Below, one piece after another: positions 53,739 through 63,637 of a stretch of DNA of 64,000 bases. A program made the translations under genes and the position numbers. Position 1 is the stretch's first letter, and every line of letters begins with the position of its first letter. This stretch comes from Echinarachnius parma. Lineage: Eukaryota > Echinodermata > Echinoidea > Clypeasteroida > Echinarachniidae. The DNA lies in the NCBI GenBank assembly GCA_037951105.1, contig JBAMJV010008504.1, positions 43,917 through 107,916 on the forward strand, given 5' to 3'. The notes under the pieces are model-generated. The model was not told the DNA's origin. It made no database searches and was given only the letters and a program-made list of their open reading frames with translations.

Positions 53739-56700
53739 CTGTTAAAGAAAAGAACAAAATGCAAATCATACAAATATGTTTAAATATACATCACTTTCTA
53801 GTGTATTTTCAAAATGTAAATAAATCAAATCAGTGAAGGAATATACACATACATTTCTCACAATTTTGTAGAGCAATGCAAGACTGAAAATCTTTTTTTT
53901 TGCCATTTGTTTCTTGGTCCTCTGATCTATATTGAAATTTGTTGTACTTTAAAGGGCAATGAAACCCACGCAAAATGTTGCTTTCATAGTCTTGAAGAGA
54001 TTAAGAAGAATAATCTCTGAAAGTTAGAGCATAATCGGGTAAGAAACAAGAAAACTACGGCTCTTTAAAGATGTCCATTTATTACTATGGGGAACTCAAA
54101 TTGGCAACGCACTCTGATAAGTGTGTGGACAACTCCCCATATGTTTTGTAAACAAATGTTCCCATTTTTACAGTTTTCCTCATAGTCACATTTTTCCATT
54201 CCCCCAACTCATAATCTGTTATGTATAGAAGCATTCTACAAAACATATGTTGAACTCGAACGAAGGGTAAACATACATGTACATTTTGAGAAAATTGAAC
54301 AAAACTGAAATTTTGTGTACAAAATGTATGGGGAGTTGTCCACAACTTTGCCAGAGTGCGTTGCCAATTTGAGTCACTCGAAGAAATACATGGCTCTTTT
54401 CAAAGAGCCATAGTTTTCTTATTTCTTGACCGATTGTGCTCAAATTTGCAGAGACTATTCATTATATTTAGTGTATTATAGTGCATACAACAATTTGTCT
54501 GGATTTCATTGTCCTTTAATATCTGTTATTTTATATCCCGCACCAATTTTGAGAAATGGGAGGTAACATTGAACAATAGTAGACTTTATTCTTATACCAA
54601 TATGAGTAATGAACAATGAAGTGTGAAATTTTCATAGAAAAAAAGATACTGATTACCTTGTGAAAAAAGCAAAAATAGATGTCTTCTTTTATCACTTACT
54701 GCCCATTGATTTGGACTTAAACTGAAAAGCATTCCAGAACACTTTTCATTCGATCATACTATTAGGGAAACATAAAAAAAAAAATTTAAAAATATTTATT
54801 CTTCTCTTACCATTAGCCAAGCAACAAGGAACAAGATAAATGTGAAATTTCCATATGTTTTGTACACAAATCACGAAAATGAGCTATTTTCGGGCTGACA
54901 TGCCAAGACAAAAGGTCACGTGACTTTGTAACGGTTGTTTTAAAAGATGCGCAAGACTCAAAAGAAAAAAGTCACCAAGCGGCGGGGCGTCATCTTTACG
55001 CGTTCCCGAGCAATCGGACCCCCCCCCCCCCCCCCCCCCCCCCCCCGGCCTTATTAGGGTTAAGATATGAACCTCATTCCAACTTACTCAAAGTCTGTGT
55101 ATTTCTCCAGATCCTTGACCGGAGTGAAGCCCACAACTCTCCTCATAATACCAAGCAGGCAGGCCGTGTCATCTGTGTCACAATTCACAGTACCTATAGA
55201 GACAGGACCAAAACAAAACAGACATTCAATCATCTATAATAATCCTCATCACTTTGCATGACAATAGTAATTCTGTGTCTGTGATGTATAAACCTGCCCA
55301 ATTGACTAAACACATTCACAGGAGTAATTCCTACAACTCTCCTTATAATAATTACATTCAGTAATGCATGCCGTGTCATCCGTGTCACAATTACACCCGT
55401 TCAGGGCCGATTGATTTTGCTTTATTAACATGTATTCTCCATAGACCCTAGCCCGAGTATTTTCAGGACCAGTCCTGAATGGGTTTAATAAAGAACCTAG
55501 AGTGAGACAACAAAGAAGACATTTGTTATGATGATAATAATATAAATGTGACCTTACACCACAAAACGACCAATAAGTCGGGAAAAATGATTGTGATGAT
55601 TTTCGCATGACATTAAAGTAGAAGTCATTACCTTTACAATGGTATATCATTTGTCAAATTTGGACTTGGCTAACCCTCTAAAATTGAGTGCCAAACATTT
55701 GGAATGTGGCTGAAACAATTTTAAAGTTACAGAGAAAACGGGCTGCTTTAAAGATCAGTGTCCATTCAAGCGCTGTAATATGATCATTTTTATTTGGAGA
55801 AAAATCATATTTACACACGATTTATGACGCTCAAAATTTCACAGAAGTTAGATTAAGATACCCTCATTCAGGAAATATCAAAATCCTGAATATCATATTT
55901 TTAAACAAATTTGACAATTTTAGCTAATTACAGACAAACTACTGTACCATGGCGACATAACGGTCGTTTTGTGGTGTAAGGTCACAAATGATGATAATAA
56001 CGCAATTATTTAATACTGGATCCTTTACTGGTGTAAATCCAACAACCCTCCTTATTATACACATTATGATACAAAGCAGGCAAGCAGTGTCATCTGTGTC
56101 GCAATTCACAGAACCTAGAGATGGAAACAAAGCAGAAATCTTATAAGTAATGGTGCTGCCGCTGTACTGCTACTGATGGTGATGCAAAAGGCATGGGTGT
56201 CAACCCTTTTCATCAGGGGGGCCAAGAGAATAGATAATGTAATCCCACCAGAAGGTGGAGATTACCTGTTGTAATAATTACCACCTACAGCTGAATATGA
56301 TGATGATTGATGATGACGATAACAACGACAATGATGGTTTTAACATAATTAATTTTCCAACTCGTAATATCTTATGTTCTCTGGGTAACTTTAATTTCTT
56401 TCAATCTAAATCTTGATCAAATAAACTAAAAGCAATTAAATTGCTCACACCAAAAACTACTTTTTTTTTCAAGAGGGCCATTTTGAAAATTATGAGGGAG
56501 AAAAACGCCCTCGTGAAATTATTCACGAGGGCTATTTTGGGGCTCACAGGGGCTTTTATTTTTGTTTACATCATTTACACTGCTCACGGGTCTAATAAAT
56601 GATTATCAATATTAATCATGTTGTGATCTATTCGATTATGCCATGTTTGGTACGTTTCTGGCGCTTTCCGATCATGCAGAAAGATTTTTGTTGCCCCCAT

Positions 56701-59700
56701 GCCGTGGCTCACGGGGGCGATTTCAAAGGTTTCAGGGGCGAATCGCACGTCGCCCCCGTGTATTTTTTTGGTTGGCTCACATACTTATCAAGTCCTCTAT
56801 AAATAATCAAATATCTCACCGTCCTCTCTGGTGTGTGCCTTGATCGTCTCCTGCATATAGTTAGAAGCCTTCACTCCCAGCTTGGTGCCCATGTTACGAT
56901 CAAACACCGTCGGACTCCCACCCTGAAACAAAGATCATAATATAGTTAGAAGCCTTCACTCCCAGCTTGGTGCCCATGTTACTATCAAACACCGTCGGAC
57001 TCCCACCCTGAAACAAAGATCATAATATAGTTAGAAGCCTTCACTCCCAGCTTGGTGCCCATGTTACGATCAAACACCGTCGGACTCCCACCCTGAAACA
57101 AAGATCATAATATATACTCCGCAAAAAAAGAAACTGGACACTTGTATAAGTTGAAATATTTCATATTAATGTATGATAAAGTGTACATTATCATATATCA
57201 AATTAAAGGGATTTTAGTCCTCTACATGCAGGGTATACATTAAAGGTGTAATCGTTCATGCATGAAATGCTATGGTCAATTAACAATAGCAAGGTCTGTT
57301 TTCGAAAATAGCAAAAACAATGGAGGACCACACCATGCGACTGAAATGATAGTAAGCGTTTCACTTAAAAGAAGATGTGCGGGGCAAGTAAATTATGACA
57401 TTATTCAACTTTAATATTGCTATGAACAAACTCTGAAAATTCTAATTTGTCAATAAAACAGGGCCAGGTTATGAGAGCATCATCATACTGGTCTGTATTA
57501 GAGGCATGAAGCTTGTCTGTTTCATGTGTCCTCTGTAATTTTAACCATATTTAGCTCGGGAAATGTCATGTTAAAGACTGCCCAACTGTTTGACCAAGGG
57601 TGACATCAGGTTTTGAAGATCTTTGGACTACGGTAGAATTCTTGAGAATAATTTATACCATTTTTCATGCTGAAATAAGATCACAAACTGTGGTTTCGAC
57701 TAATAAACCTTTGCCATAGAATTCCCCATTTTGTTACTTTTGGATGAAAATAAAACCTATAACGTTCACAATTTGTCTTCATTTATACTTTTTATTGAGA
57801 TGAAGATAGAAAAGGTCAAATTTGCAATGAAACATTAAGCCATGTCATGAATATAGCGTTTTAGATTATGCTTATCAACATTTATATGGTTGAGTGGATG
57901 TTCCATTTTTGCTATTTTTGAAAACAGACCTTGGTGTGGTTAATTGACTGTGACAAGTCATGCATGAATGATTTCATCTGAATTTCATGCCAATATTGAA
58001 GAGGGTCATTTTATCTTTAATATGATATACAATATCATATATTTTATCGTTAATGAATATGAAATATTTGGTCTCATACAAGTGTCCAGTTTCTTTTTTT
58101 GCGGAGTATAGTTAGAAGCCTTCACTCCCAGCTTGGTGCCCATGTTACGATCAAACACCGTCGGACTCCCACCCTGAAACAAAGATCATAATATAGTTAG
58201 AAGCCTTCACTCCCAGCTTGGTGCCCATGTTACGATCAAACACCGTCGGACTCCCACCCTGAAACAAAGATCATAATATAGTTAGAAGCCTTCACTCCCA
58301 GCTTGGTGCCCATGTTACGATCAAACACCGTCGGACTCCCACCCTGAAACAAAGATCATAATATAGTTAGAAGCCTTCACTCCCAGCTTGGTGCCCATGT
58401 TACGATCAAACACCGTCGGACTCCCACCCTGAAACAAAGATCATAATATAGTTAGAAGCCTTCACTCCCAGCTTGGTGCCCATGTTCCGATCAAACACCG
58501 TCGGACTCCCACCCTGAAACAAAGATCATAATATAGTTAGAAGCCTTCATTCCCAGCTTGGTGCCCATGTTACGATCAAACACCGTCGGACTCCCACCCT
58601 GAAACAAAGATCATAATATAGTTAGAAGCCTTCACTCCCAGCTTGGTGCCCATGTTACGATCAAACACCGTCGGACTCCCACCCTGAAACAAAGATCATA
58701 ATATAGTTAGAAGCCTTCACTCCCAGCTTGGTGCCCATGTTACGATCAAACACCGTCGGACTCCCACCCTGAAACAAATATCATAATATAGTTAGAAGCC
58801 TTCACTCCCAGCTTGGTGCCCATGTTACGATCAAACACCGTCGGACTCCCACCCTGAAACAAAGATCATAATATAGTTAGAAGCCTTCACTCCCAGCTTG
58901 GTGCCCATGTTACGATCAAACACCGTCGGACTCCCACCCTGAAACAAAGATCATAATATAGTTAGAAGCCTTCACTCCCAGCTTGGTGCCCACACTAGCA
59001 CACACTAGACCTAACAGTGGCGGCCTCCAGCGTTGGCGTTAATAGTGGTCTACCCGATAGTGTTTACACATATTTCTTCCAAAGCAGAAATCTGAGTTGG
59101 GGTAATGTTATGCGAAATAAACAAGCATATTACGATGTATAAAGTAGGATAAACTCTATTCTAGAGCTGCATTGGTCTTGAATTGATTAATTTAATAAGC
59201 CATGAAGACATTTCTTTTTGTTTGATTATCATGTTTCTCAATATTGTTTTTGTTCATTGATAATGTTTGTATTATGTATATTTGTAATGTTGATACTGAA
59301 TATGTAGAAATAATTTAATGTCAAAGTCTTATTTGGGAAATTTATAACAAATTATATTTGCTATATGAATGAAAATTATCATTGTTTTATTAACTAGCAG
59401 TATAACCAAAGAAAGGAAATTACCTGTTGCATGTGACCCAGTACGTTCATCCTGGTTGTGAATAGATGCTTGCCCTCCTCAGCATACAGCTTCTGGAGAA
59501 ACTCTGTCGTGAAGTTTGTGCTCGCATTCTCATTCCTGAAAGTGACAAAGAAGTAAAATGCATTTAGACTTTGATTTTTAGACTTTTTAGACTATGGGTA
59601 AGAACCGGAAAGCATCTACATGTACTTTGATGGTATTAAAATCTTAAGTGAAGCAAAAATATGCTTGCCCTCTTCTGCATATAGAGCTCCTGCAGAAACT

Positions 59701-62700
59701 CGGTGGTAAAGTTTGTGCTCGCATTCTCATTTCTGTTCACAAACAAAACAAATAAGTCATAAAGTTTACCGTATTTGTCGGTGTATTACCCGCTCCAATG
59801 TATTAACCGCACCCCCAACTTTGGCCATTTTTCCATGAAAAAAAAAAAAATTTGATAGTATAATTCTTGATTTTTAGTCTTTAGATGGTCAGCATTTTCT
59901 TAGGAAAGGTACCAAAAATAGCTTATCTATCAGAGAAGTTTTGCCTATGAATTTTGTTTTATTTACTGAAGCCTCCGAAGTAAATAAAGAAAATTATCAG
60001 GCCTTCTTCACAGCAGAAGAATCTATAAGTCTGTTGAATTTGCCACACGGATCACTACACATGGGACTACATAAAACGTTAGACAACAAAACAAAGATTT
60101 CACCAATAAAACAATCAGAACGGAGATTTAAAAAAAACTGTACCTTAATGTTATTCCTTCTTTCTAGTTCAAATTATGTTGAATCTACTCTTGAAAACTG
60201 TTTCAGGGGATAAGAAATTACGATCGTTACTTGCGAGTGCATTGTACTGATATATACGTTCACGATGTTGTCATGTCAGCTCACATGTTTTGAAGGGTGG
60301 ATTATTATTTGAGTATTAGCACTCAATAGTTTAGCATAATTTTGATGACATATCGAGTGCTACAGTGTACAACGTACCAATTTCTTATTTAGCACATGCG
60401 GAAATCGCACACGTGTGTGCATATTCAGCGGCGTGGCCTTTCACCTGAACGAGGGCCTGTGCTACCCGCAGCGCTAGCATGCACACCGCCAGCGCGCACC
60501 GGCGCGGGGCCGGGCGGCGGCTTGGGGTACGGTCGCGTCGGGAAAGAGAATTCCCGCCTGAGCTGAGCTAGCTGCTCGGCCAGTCGCGCGGGTGCATGTT
60601 AGGATTCGTACTAAGATCGTGAATCTTCCAAGCCGCTTTCGCAGCAACAACGAGCAATATTTAGGAAGAGGTAAAAGAGAAACAAAAGACACTGCATGAC
60701 TTGTTTTGGGGGGAATATGCTTGTATTTTCCGTGCATCGTATGAGTATGAATGCCTTGCTGAGGTGGACTTTGGTCACTTGTGAATCTTATCTCCGTGTA
60801 TTAACCGCATCGTAATTAAGGCCCGGCGCTGGCTAGGCAATTTGCGTGTACAATTTTCCTATCTCCGTGTATTGACCGCTCCCCCCATTTTGGAGCTTTT
60901 TTTTGGAGAAAAAAGGTGCGGTTAATACACCGACAAATACGGTAGGCTTCGGTCAGGACACCTGCATTAATTGTTCAAATACATTATCAAGGAATACAAG
61001 GAAAAATTGAGTAACAAGTGACTTGTGTCAGATCTGTAGGCCAGAGAAAACAAAGAAGGGATTGTGGCAATTTAATCCCCAAAGATATCTGTTCATACAA
61101 GAGCCAGTTCCGTGCAAAAAAATGCAAAACAAGTATTTCACATTCCCCTCTCAATGAGGGTACATGTGAACAGAAAAACAAATATTTTGATGTAGACGTG
61201 CAGATCTACACACTTTATGTTGTGTGACAATGTTTAATTTGTTGGTTTTATTGACATAATTTGTCTTCTTTACTACACCCTACCTGAGAATGAGTCCTCT
61301 CTGCACATTGTGGGAGATCTTGGCTGCCAGGTGAGTGACATCACGCTGTCAAGAATTGAGACAGAATAAACAAATTAAGAGATAGTCTCAAATATAAATT
61401 TTAGGCTACACCATGACAAACACAGCAGAACAATGTTATAAGCTTTCTCAACTTATTGCCTACATAAACCAAATGTATCATGTATTTATTTTATGGAAAA
61501 TGCTATGAATATTTATCTCATTTACATGTATCTCATAATTGTAATATTATATAAAAGTAAAATATTACTAAAAATTGAACATTGAATATCAAACAAACAA
61601 TTAAGAATAGCTAGCATTTTCACCTTGTTATCGAGCATTCATAATATCACAGCTTCATACTACTATCATTAACATTAATTGTTTGTCAACCCATAACGGA
61701 AGTTGACAGGGGGCTTGGGGGTCACTTGCCCCCTCACATTTTCTGTGCCTTCCCCCCTCCCTCACCAAATACTCATGCTTGTGGGAAAAGGGGGGGATAA
61801 GAAATTGGCAAAATCAAATCATATGTTTGGGGGCCTAAAATGGTATTTTTGGGGTCGTTGCTGGTTGGGTAAAAACCTGTGCCCCCTCTTAAAAATGCAA
61901 GGCCTCCATGGTGTCCCCACATCCTCCTACCCTCATACTAGTGAAATCCTAGCTACGGTAGACCGTAATGTATTTTGAGGTATATAATTGTGCCCGGTTA
62001 TAGCAATACCCTGCACTTGTCGGTAAACATCAAAATGCAGATTTTCATACCATTAGAAAGGCCTCATCACAAGCTTTCATTTGATGCTTTTTTCTAACAA
62101 ATTGGTAAATAATTGACGAAGATATGATTGTTTGAATTTTACAATCATAAGTCTTTTACACACATTACATGTATGTGAACTTAAAATGCCCATTTCTTCA
62201 AAACATGAATTACCGACAAGTGCAGCGTTTTGCTATAGCCGGTCACAATTATTCAGACTTTAGATTATGGTCATGATCATATAACTGGTAAAATAAGAAA
62301 AAGAGAGAAATAAGTCAAAGATGCGTGTCACACCTCTAGATCTCTGATTGTGAAGTTCTCCTCAAAGATGTAGGCTGCATCAGCACCGCCCGCAAGCCCG
62401 CTCATGGTTGCTAGGTAACCACAGTAGCCTCCCATCGTCTCCACGATGAACACACGACGCTTGGAACCGCTCGCCGACTGCTTGATGCGATCACAGATCT
62501 AGGAGAATCAATGAATGAATCGTACGTTTAATGAATAGATCAATAATCTTCTGTTACATTGACAGCATAAAAATACAGAATTTAAGGCCACAGGGATGTT
62601 TCACAAAAAAATTACGTTTAACTTAAACAAATTAATTAGAAGTTAGATTTTCAAAATAGAATTTAAAACATTACAAGAAATGTCAAGTTCTTGATATAAA

Positions 62701-63016
62701 CTTTCTTAAAAGTCTCAAATATTGCATATTTGCTGTCTTATCAATTGTATTCATGGCTACAAAAGGCCTACCATAATTTTAGTCCACAATATTATGACAA
62801 AGATTGTGGTAGGATCAAAAACTTGAGCCCCTATATACTTAAACTCTTTAAAATATAACTTACATCAGCGATTGAATTGAGGGCTGTGTCGCACCCCAGA
62901 CTGAAGTCTGTTCCTGGGACGTTGTTGCTAACGGTAGCAGGGATGACCACCATAGGGATGCACAGCTCAGGGTGGTCCTTACGGGCTGCAATCATCTGCA
63001 ACACACTCATGTAGGC
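53621..63016 (-). CDS. PFK: Phosphofructokinase (PFK), 3' part, last seven exons, 272 aa
   Basis: ATP-dependent 6-phosphofructokinase converts fructose 6-phosphate to fructose 1,6-bisphosphate in cytosolic glycolysis. The seven exons add up to 273 codons with stop and correspond to most of the C-terminal (allosteric) half of the eukaryotic enzyme. Hallmarks are [74 protein letters not shown] and a [13 protein letters not shown] segment. The N-terminal half lies beyond the right edge of the window. The gene is convergent with SMO. Four of the seven exons carry upstream echo copies, and junction phases (0, 0, 2, 0, 1, 2) agree throughout. Confidence 0.94.
53953..54515. mobile_element. TTAA-flanked TIR element, family 4 (563 bp)
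   Basis: TTAA at 53949-53952 and 54516-54519. Ends AGGGCAATGAAACCC and GGATTTCATTGTCCT are inverted repeats. Inner inverted pairs include TTGGCAACGCACTCTG with CAGAGTGCGTTGCCAA, and GGACAACTCCCCATA with TATGGGGAGTTGTCC. It sits in the last PFK intron. Confidence 0.83.
55019..55046 (+). repeat. 28-bp C homopolymer
   Basis: Longest of nine G/C runs of 14 bp or more in the window. On the PFK sense strand it is a G run, about 30 bp downstream of the donor of the neighbouring exon. Confidence 0.95.
55088..55193 (-). CDS. PFK: PFK penultimate exon
   Basis: Encodes (G)[19 protein letters not shown] and [16 protein letters not shown]. Acceptor CTATAG, donor TTTGA|GTAAGT, entered in phase 1 and left in phase 2. 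Matches the SGC-LGM-KRA and L-D-TDFEHR region of animal PFKs. Confidence 0.92.
55321..55395 (-). pseudogene. PFK penultimate-exon echo 1 (decayed)
   Basis: On the minus strand AATTGTGACACGGATGACAC, GGCATGCATTACTGAATG and AGGAGAGTTGTAGG follow the exon order with indels. The acceptor is lost, replaced by CGGGTGT. Confidence 0.75.
55548..55985. mobile_element. TIR MITE with AAAT flanks (438 bp)
   Basis: GTGACCTTACACCACAAAAC GACC mirrors GGTCGTTTTGTGGTGTAAGG TCAC. AAAT at 55544-55547 and 55986-55989. It separates the two echoes of the penultimate PFK exon, so it probably arrived after the duplication. Confidence 0.85.
56027..56114 (-). pseudogene. PFK penultimate-exon echo 2 (acceptor plus 5' part)
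   Basis: Minus strand CATCTCTAG|GTTCTGTGAATTGC, ACACAGATGACACTGCTTGC and AGGAGGGTTGTTGG. The exon is kept with an acceptor and several changes, ending near the KDP codons with no donor. Confidence 0.85.
56820..56922 (-). CDS. PFK: PFK exon encoding [10 protein letters not shown] (true copy of the 85-bp array)
   Basis: Encodes [19 protein letters not shown] and [15 protein letters not shown] plus one base. Acceptor TTTCAG, donor GGACG|GTGAGA, phase 0 to 1. Its first 63 bp and the 22 bp before it are the unit that is amplified upstream. Only this copy continues into TATATGCAGGAGAC and has a donor. Confidence 0.94.
56945..57114 (-). repeat. 85-bp exon-echo array, two copies next to the true exon
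   Basis: Copies begin at 56945 and 57030 (plus-strand word GTTAGAAGCC). Each is 22 bp of intron ending in TTTCAG plus the first 63 bp (21 codons) of the exon. The copy at 56945 has one base change (TTACTATC for TTACGATC). Confidence 0.95.
57115..58108. mobile_element. TA-flanked mariner-like MITE (994 bp) inside the echo array
   Basis: TACTCCGCAAAAAAAGAAAC at the left mirrors GTTTCTTTTTTTGCGGAGTA at the right. Pairing continues through CTGGACACTTGTAT and, further in, TGGTCAATTAAC and GTTAATTGAC, so much of the element folds back. TA at 57113-57114 and 58109-58110. It interrupts one TATA between two 85-bp units. No transposase frame is seen. Confidence 0.9.
58111..58993 (-). repeat. 85-bp exon-echo array, ten full copies and one partial
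   Basis: Units start at 58111, 58196, 58281, 58366, 58451, 58536, 58621, 58706, 58791 and 58876, and a truncated one at 58961-58992. Only single-base differences are seen (58451 copy TTCCGATC, 58536 copy CATTCCC, 58706 copy AAATATC). Each keeps a full acceptor and 21 exon codons and lacks a donor. Identity implies a recent expansion or ongoing homogenisation. Confidence 0.96.
58994..59423. other. PFK: PFK intron, nothing further seen
   Basis: AT-rich intron sequence between the array and the next exon. No repeat is recognised. Confidence 0.5.
59424..59535 (-). CDS. PFK: PFK exon encoding [17 protein letters not shown]
   Basis: Encodes (R)[18 protein letters not shown] and [19 protein letters not shown]. 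Acceptor CTTTCAG, donor CAACAG|GTAATT, entered in phase 2 and left in phase 0. The EEGK and [10 protein letters not shown] motifs are diagnostic for PFK. Confidence 0.95.
59661..59732 (-). pseudogene. PFK NENAST exon echo (acceptor plus 5' part)
   Basis: Minus strand GTGAACAG|AAATGAGAATGCGAGC, CACCGAGTTTCTGCAGGAGC and AGAAGAGGGCAAGCAT, with an indel near TATATGCAG. It stops before the donor. The acceptor is 197 bp before the true one. Confidence 0.85.
59767..60944. mobile_element. TIR element with TACCGTATTTGTCGG ends (1.18 kb)
   Basis: TACCGTATTTGTCGGTGTAT with TA and CGC mirrors GCGGTTAATACACCGACA AATACGGTA. The ends start and finish with TA. The interior has one GC-rich patch (60430-60600) unlike its surroundings and a 90-codon frame at 59941-60213 of doubtful meaning. 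Non-autonomous as far as can be seen. Confidence 0.85.
61284..61345 (-). CDS. PFK: PFK short exon ([21 protein letters not shown])
   Basis: 62 bp between CTTGACAG and CTCAG|GTAGGG, phase 0 to 2. Encodes the helix before the RNE motif. No echo copy is seen. Confidence 0.9.
61346..62333. other. PFK: PFK intron with G-rich repeat
   Basis: The stretch 61690-61980 (GGGGGCTTGGGGGTCACTTG CCCCCTC, later CCTAGCTACGGTAGAC) resembles other 'CCCC ... CTAGCTACG' repeats in the window. A 91-codon frame there is not protein-like. At 61990-62250 the words GCCGGTCACAATTAT and TTGTGCCCGGTTATAGC with CTGCACTTGTCGGTAA and ACCGACAAGTGCAGCG form another inverted repeat, probably a MITE (about 61987-62251). Confidence 0.6.
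62334..62498 (-). CDS. PFK: PFK exon encoding [11 protein letters not shown]
   Basis: Encodes [38 protein letters not shown] and [17 protein letters not shown]. Acceptor CTCCTAG, donor GAG|GTGTGA, phase 0 at both ends. In the C-terminal half this corresponds to the sugar-phosphate effector site. No echo is seen. Confidence 0.95.
62864..63016 (-). CDS. PFK: PFK exon encoding [14 protein letters not shown] (most upstream in window)
   Basis: Encodes [37 protein letters not shown] and [14 protein letters not shown]. Acceptor CCTCCAG, donor GAT|GTAAGT, phase 0. Two upstream echoes follow on the plus-strand right side. Confidence 0.95.
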
Positions 63017-63170
63017 CTGGAGGAAAATTATTAATATCAAACTTATCTTCCTCATCGTGTCTGTAGTTGCATTCTTTAAGAATTATCATGACCATTAACG
63101 TTGTCATCATCATCATCACCACAACCACCACCATTATCATCTTTATCATTATAATCTTGTTACATCATAG

Positions 63171-63287
63171 ACTGAAGTCTGTTCCTGGGACGTTGTTGCT
63201 AACGGTAGCAGGGATGACCACCATAGGGATGCACAGCTCAGGGTGGTCCTTACGGACTGCAATCATCTGCAACACACTCATGTAGGC
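63171..63287 (-). pseudogene. PFK PATVSNN exon echo 1
   Basis: Nearly identical to the first 117 bp of the exon (one change seen, GCAGTCCG for GCAGCCCG), with acceptor CCCCCAG. It lacks the last 36 bp and the donor. Acceptor spacing to the true exon is 271 bp. The intron word TCTGTAGTTGCATTC is repeated beside each copy. Confidence 0.92.
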
Positions 63288-63427
63288 CTGGGGGCAAAGG
63301 AGTATATTTTTTGCATATAATCTGTTTATCATTGTTACCATATTCATACTTCTAATAAATCATGTCTGTAGTTGCATTCATTAACACGACCATAATTGTA
63401 ATCAACCATCAGCATAGTCACCATCAT

Positions 63428-63515
63428 CTGACACAATCATCATCATCATCATCATCCATCATCCATCATCCATCATCATCATCATCATCATCATCTTCAT
63501 CTTCAACATCATCAC

Positions 63516-63548
<33 letters not shown>

Positions 63549-63560
63549 TGCCATCATTTT
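63428..63560 (+). repeat. ATC/CAT microsatellite
   Basis: (ATC)n-type repeats with interruptions, in the PFK intron between echo 1 and echo 2. A shorter relative lies at 63103-63150. Confidence 0.95.
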
Positions 63561-63571
63561 TATCGCCATGG

Positions 63572-63637
63572 GGATGCACAGCTCAGAATGGTCCTTAGTG
63601 CTGCAATCTTAGTCTTCTGCAACACACTTATGTAGGC
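63572..63637 (-). pseudogene. PFK PATVSNN exon echo 2 (decayed)
   Basis: Minus strand GCCTACATAAGTGTGTTGCA, GACTAAGATTGCAGCAC and GAGCTGTGCATCCCCATG keep the exon order with a small insertion. Acceptor is TTCTAG. It ends in the simple repeat. Confidence 0.85.

Noticed and set aside
56860-58993. Regular 85-bp repeats resembling a CRISPR array
   Set aside because: There are no variable spacers and each unit is intron plus PFK exon in an animal gene. It is a tandem duplication.
59941-60213. 90-codon frame inside the TACCGTATTTG element
   Set aside because: The composition is not implausible, but it has no recognisable domain and sits in a non-autonomous-looking TIR element. Evidence is too weak to call a gene.
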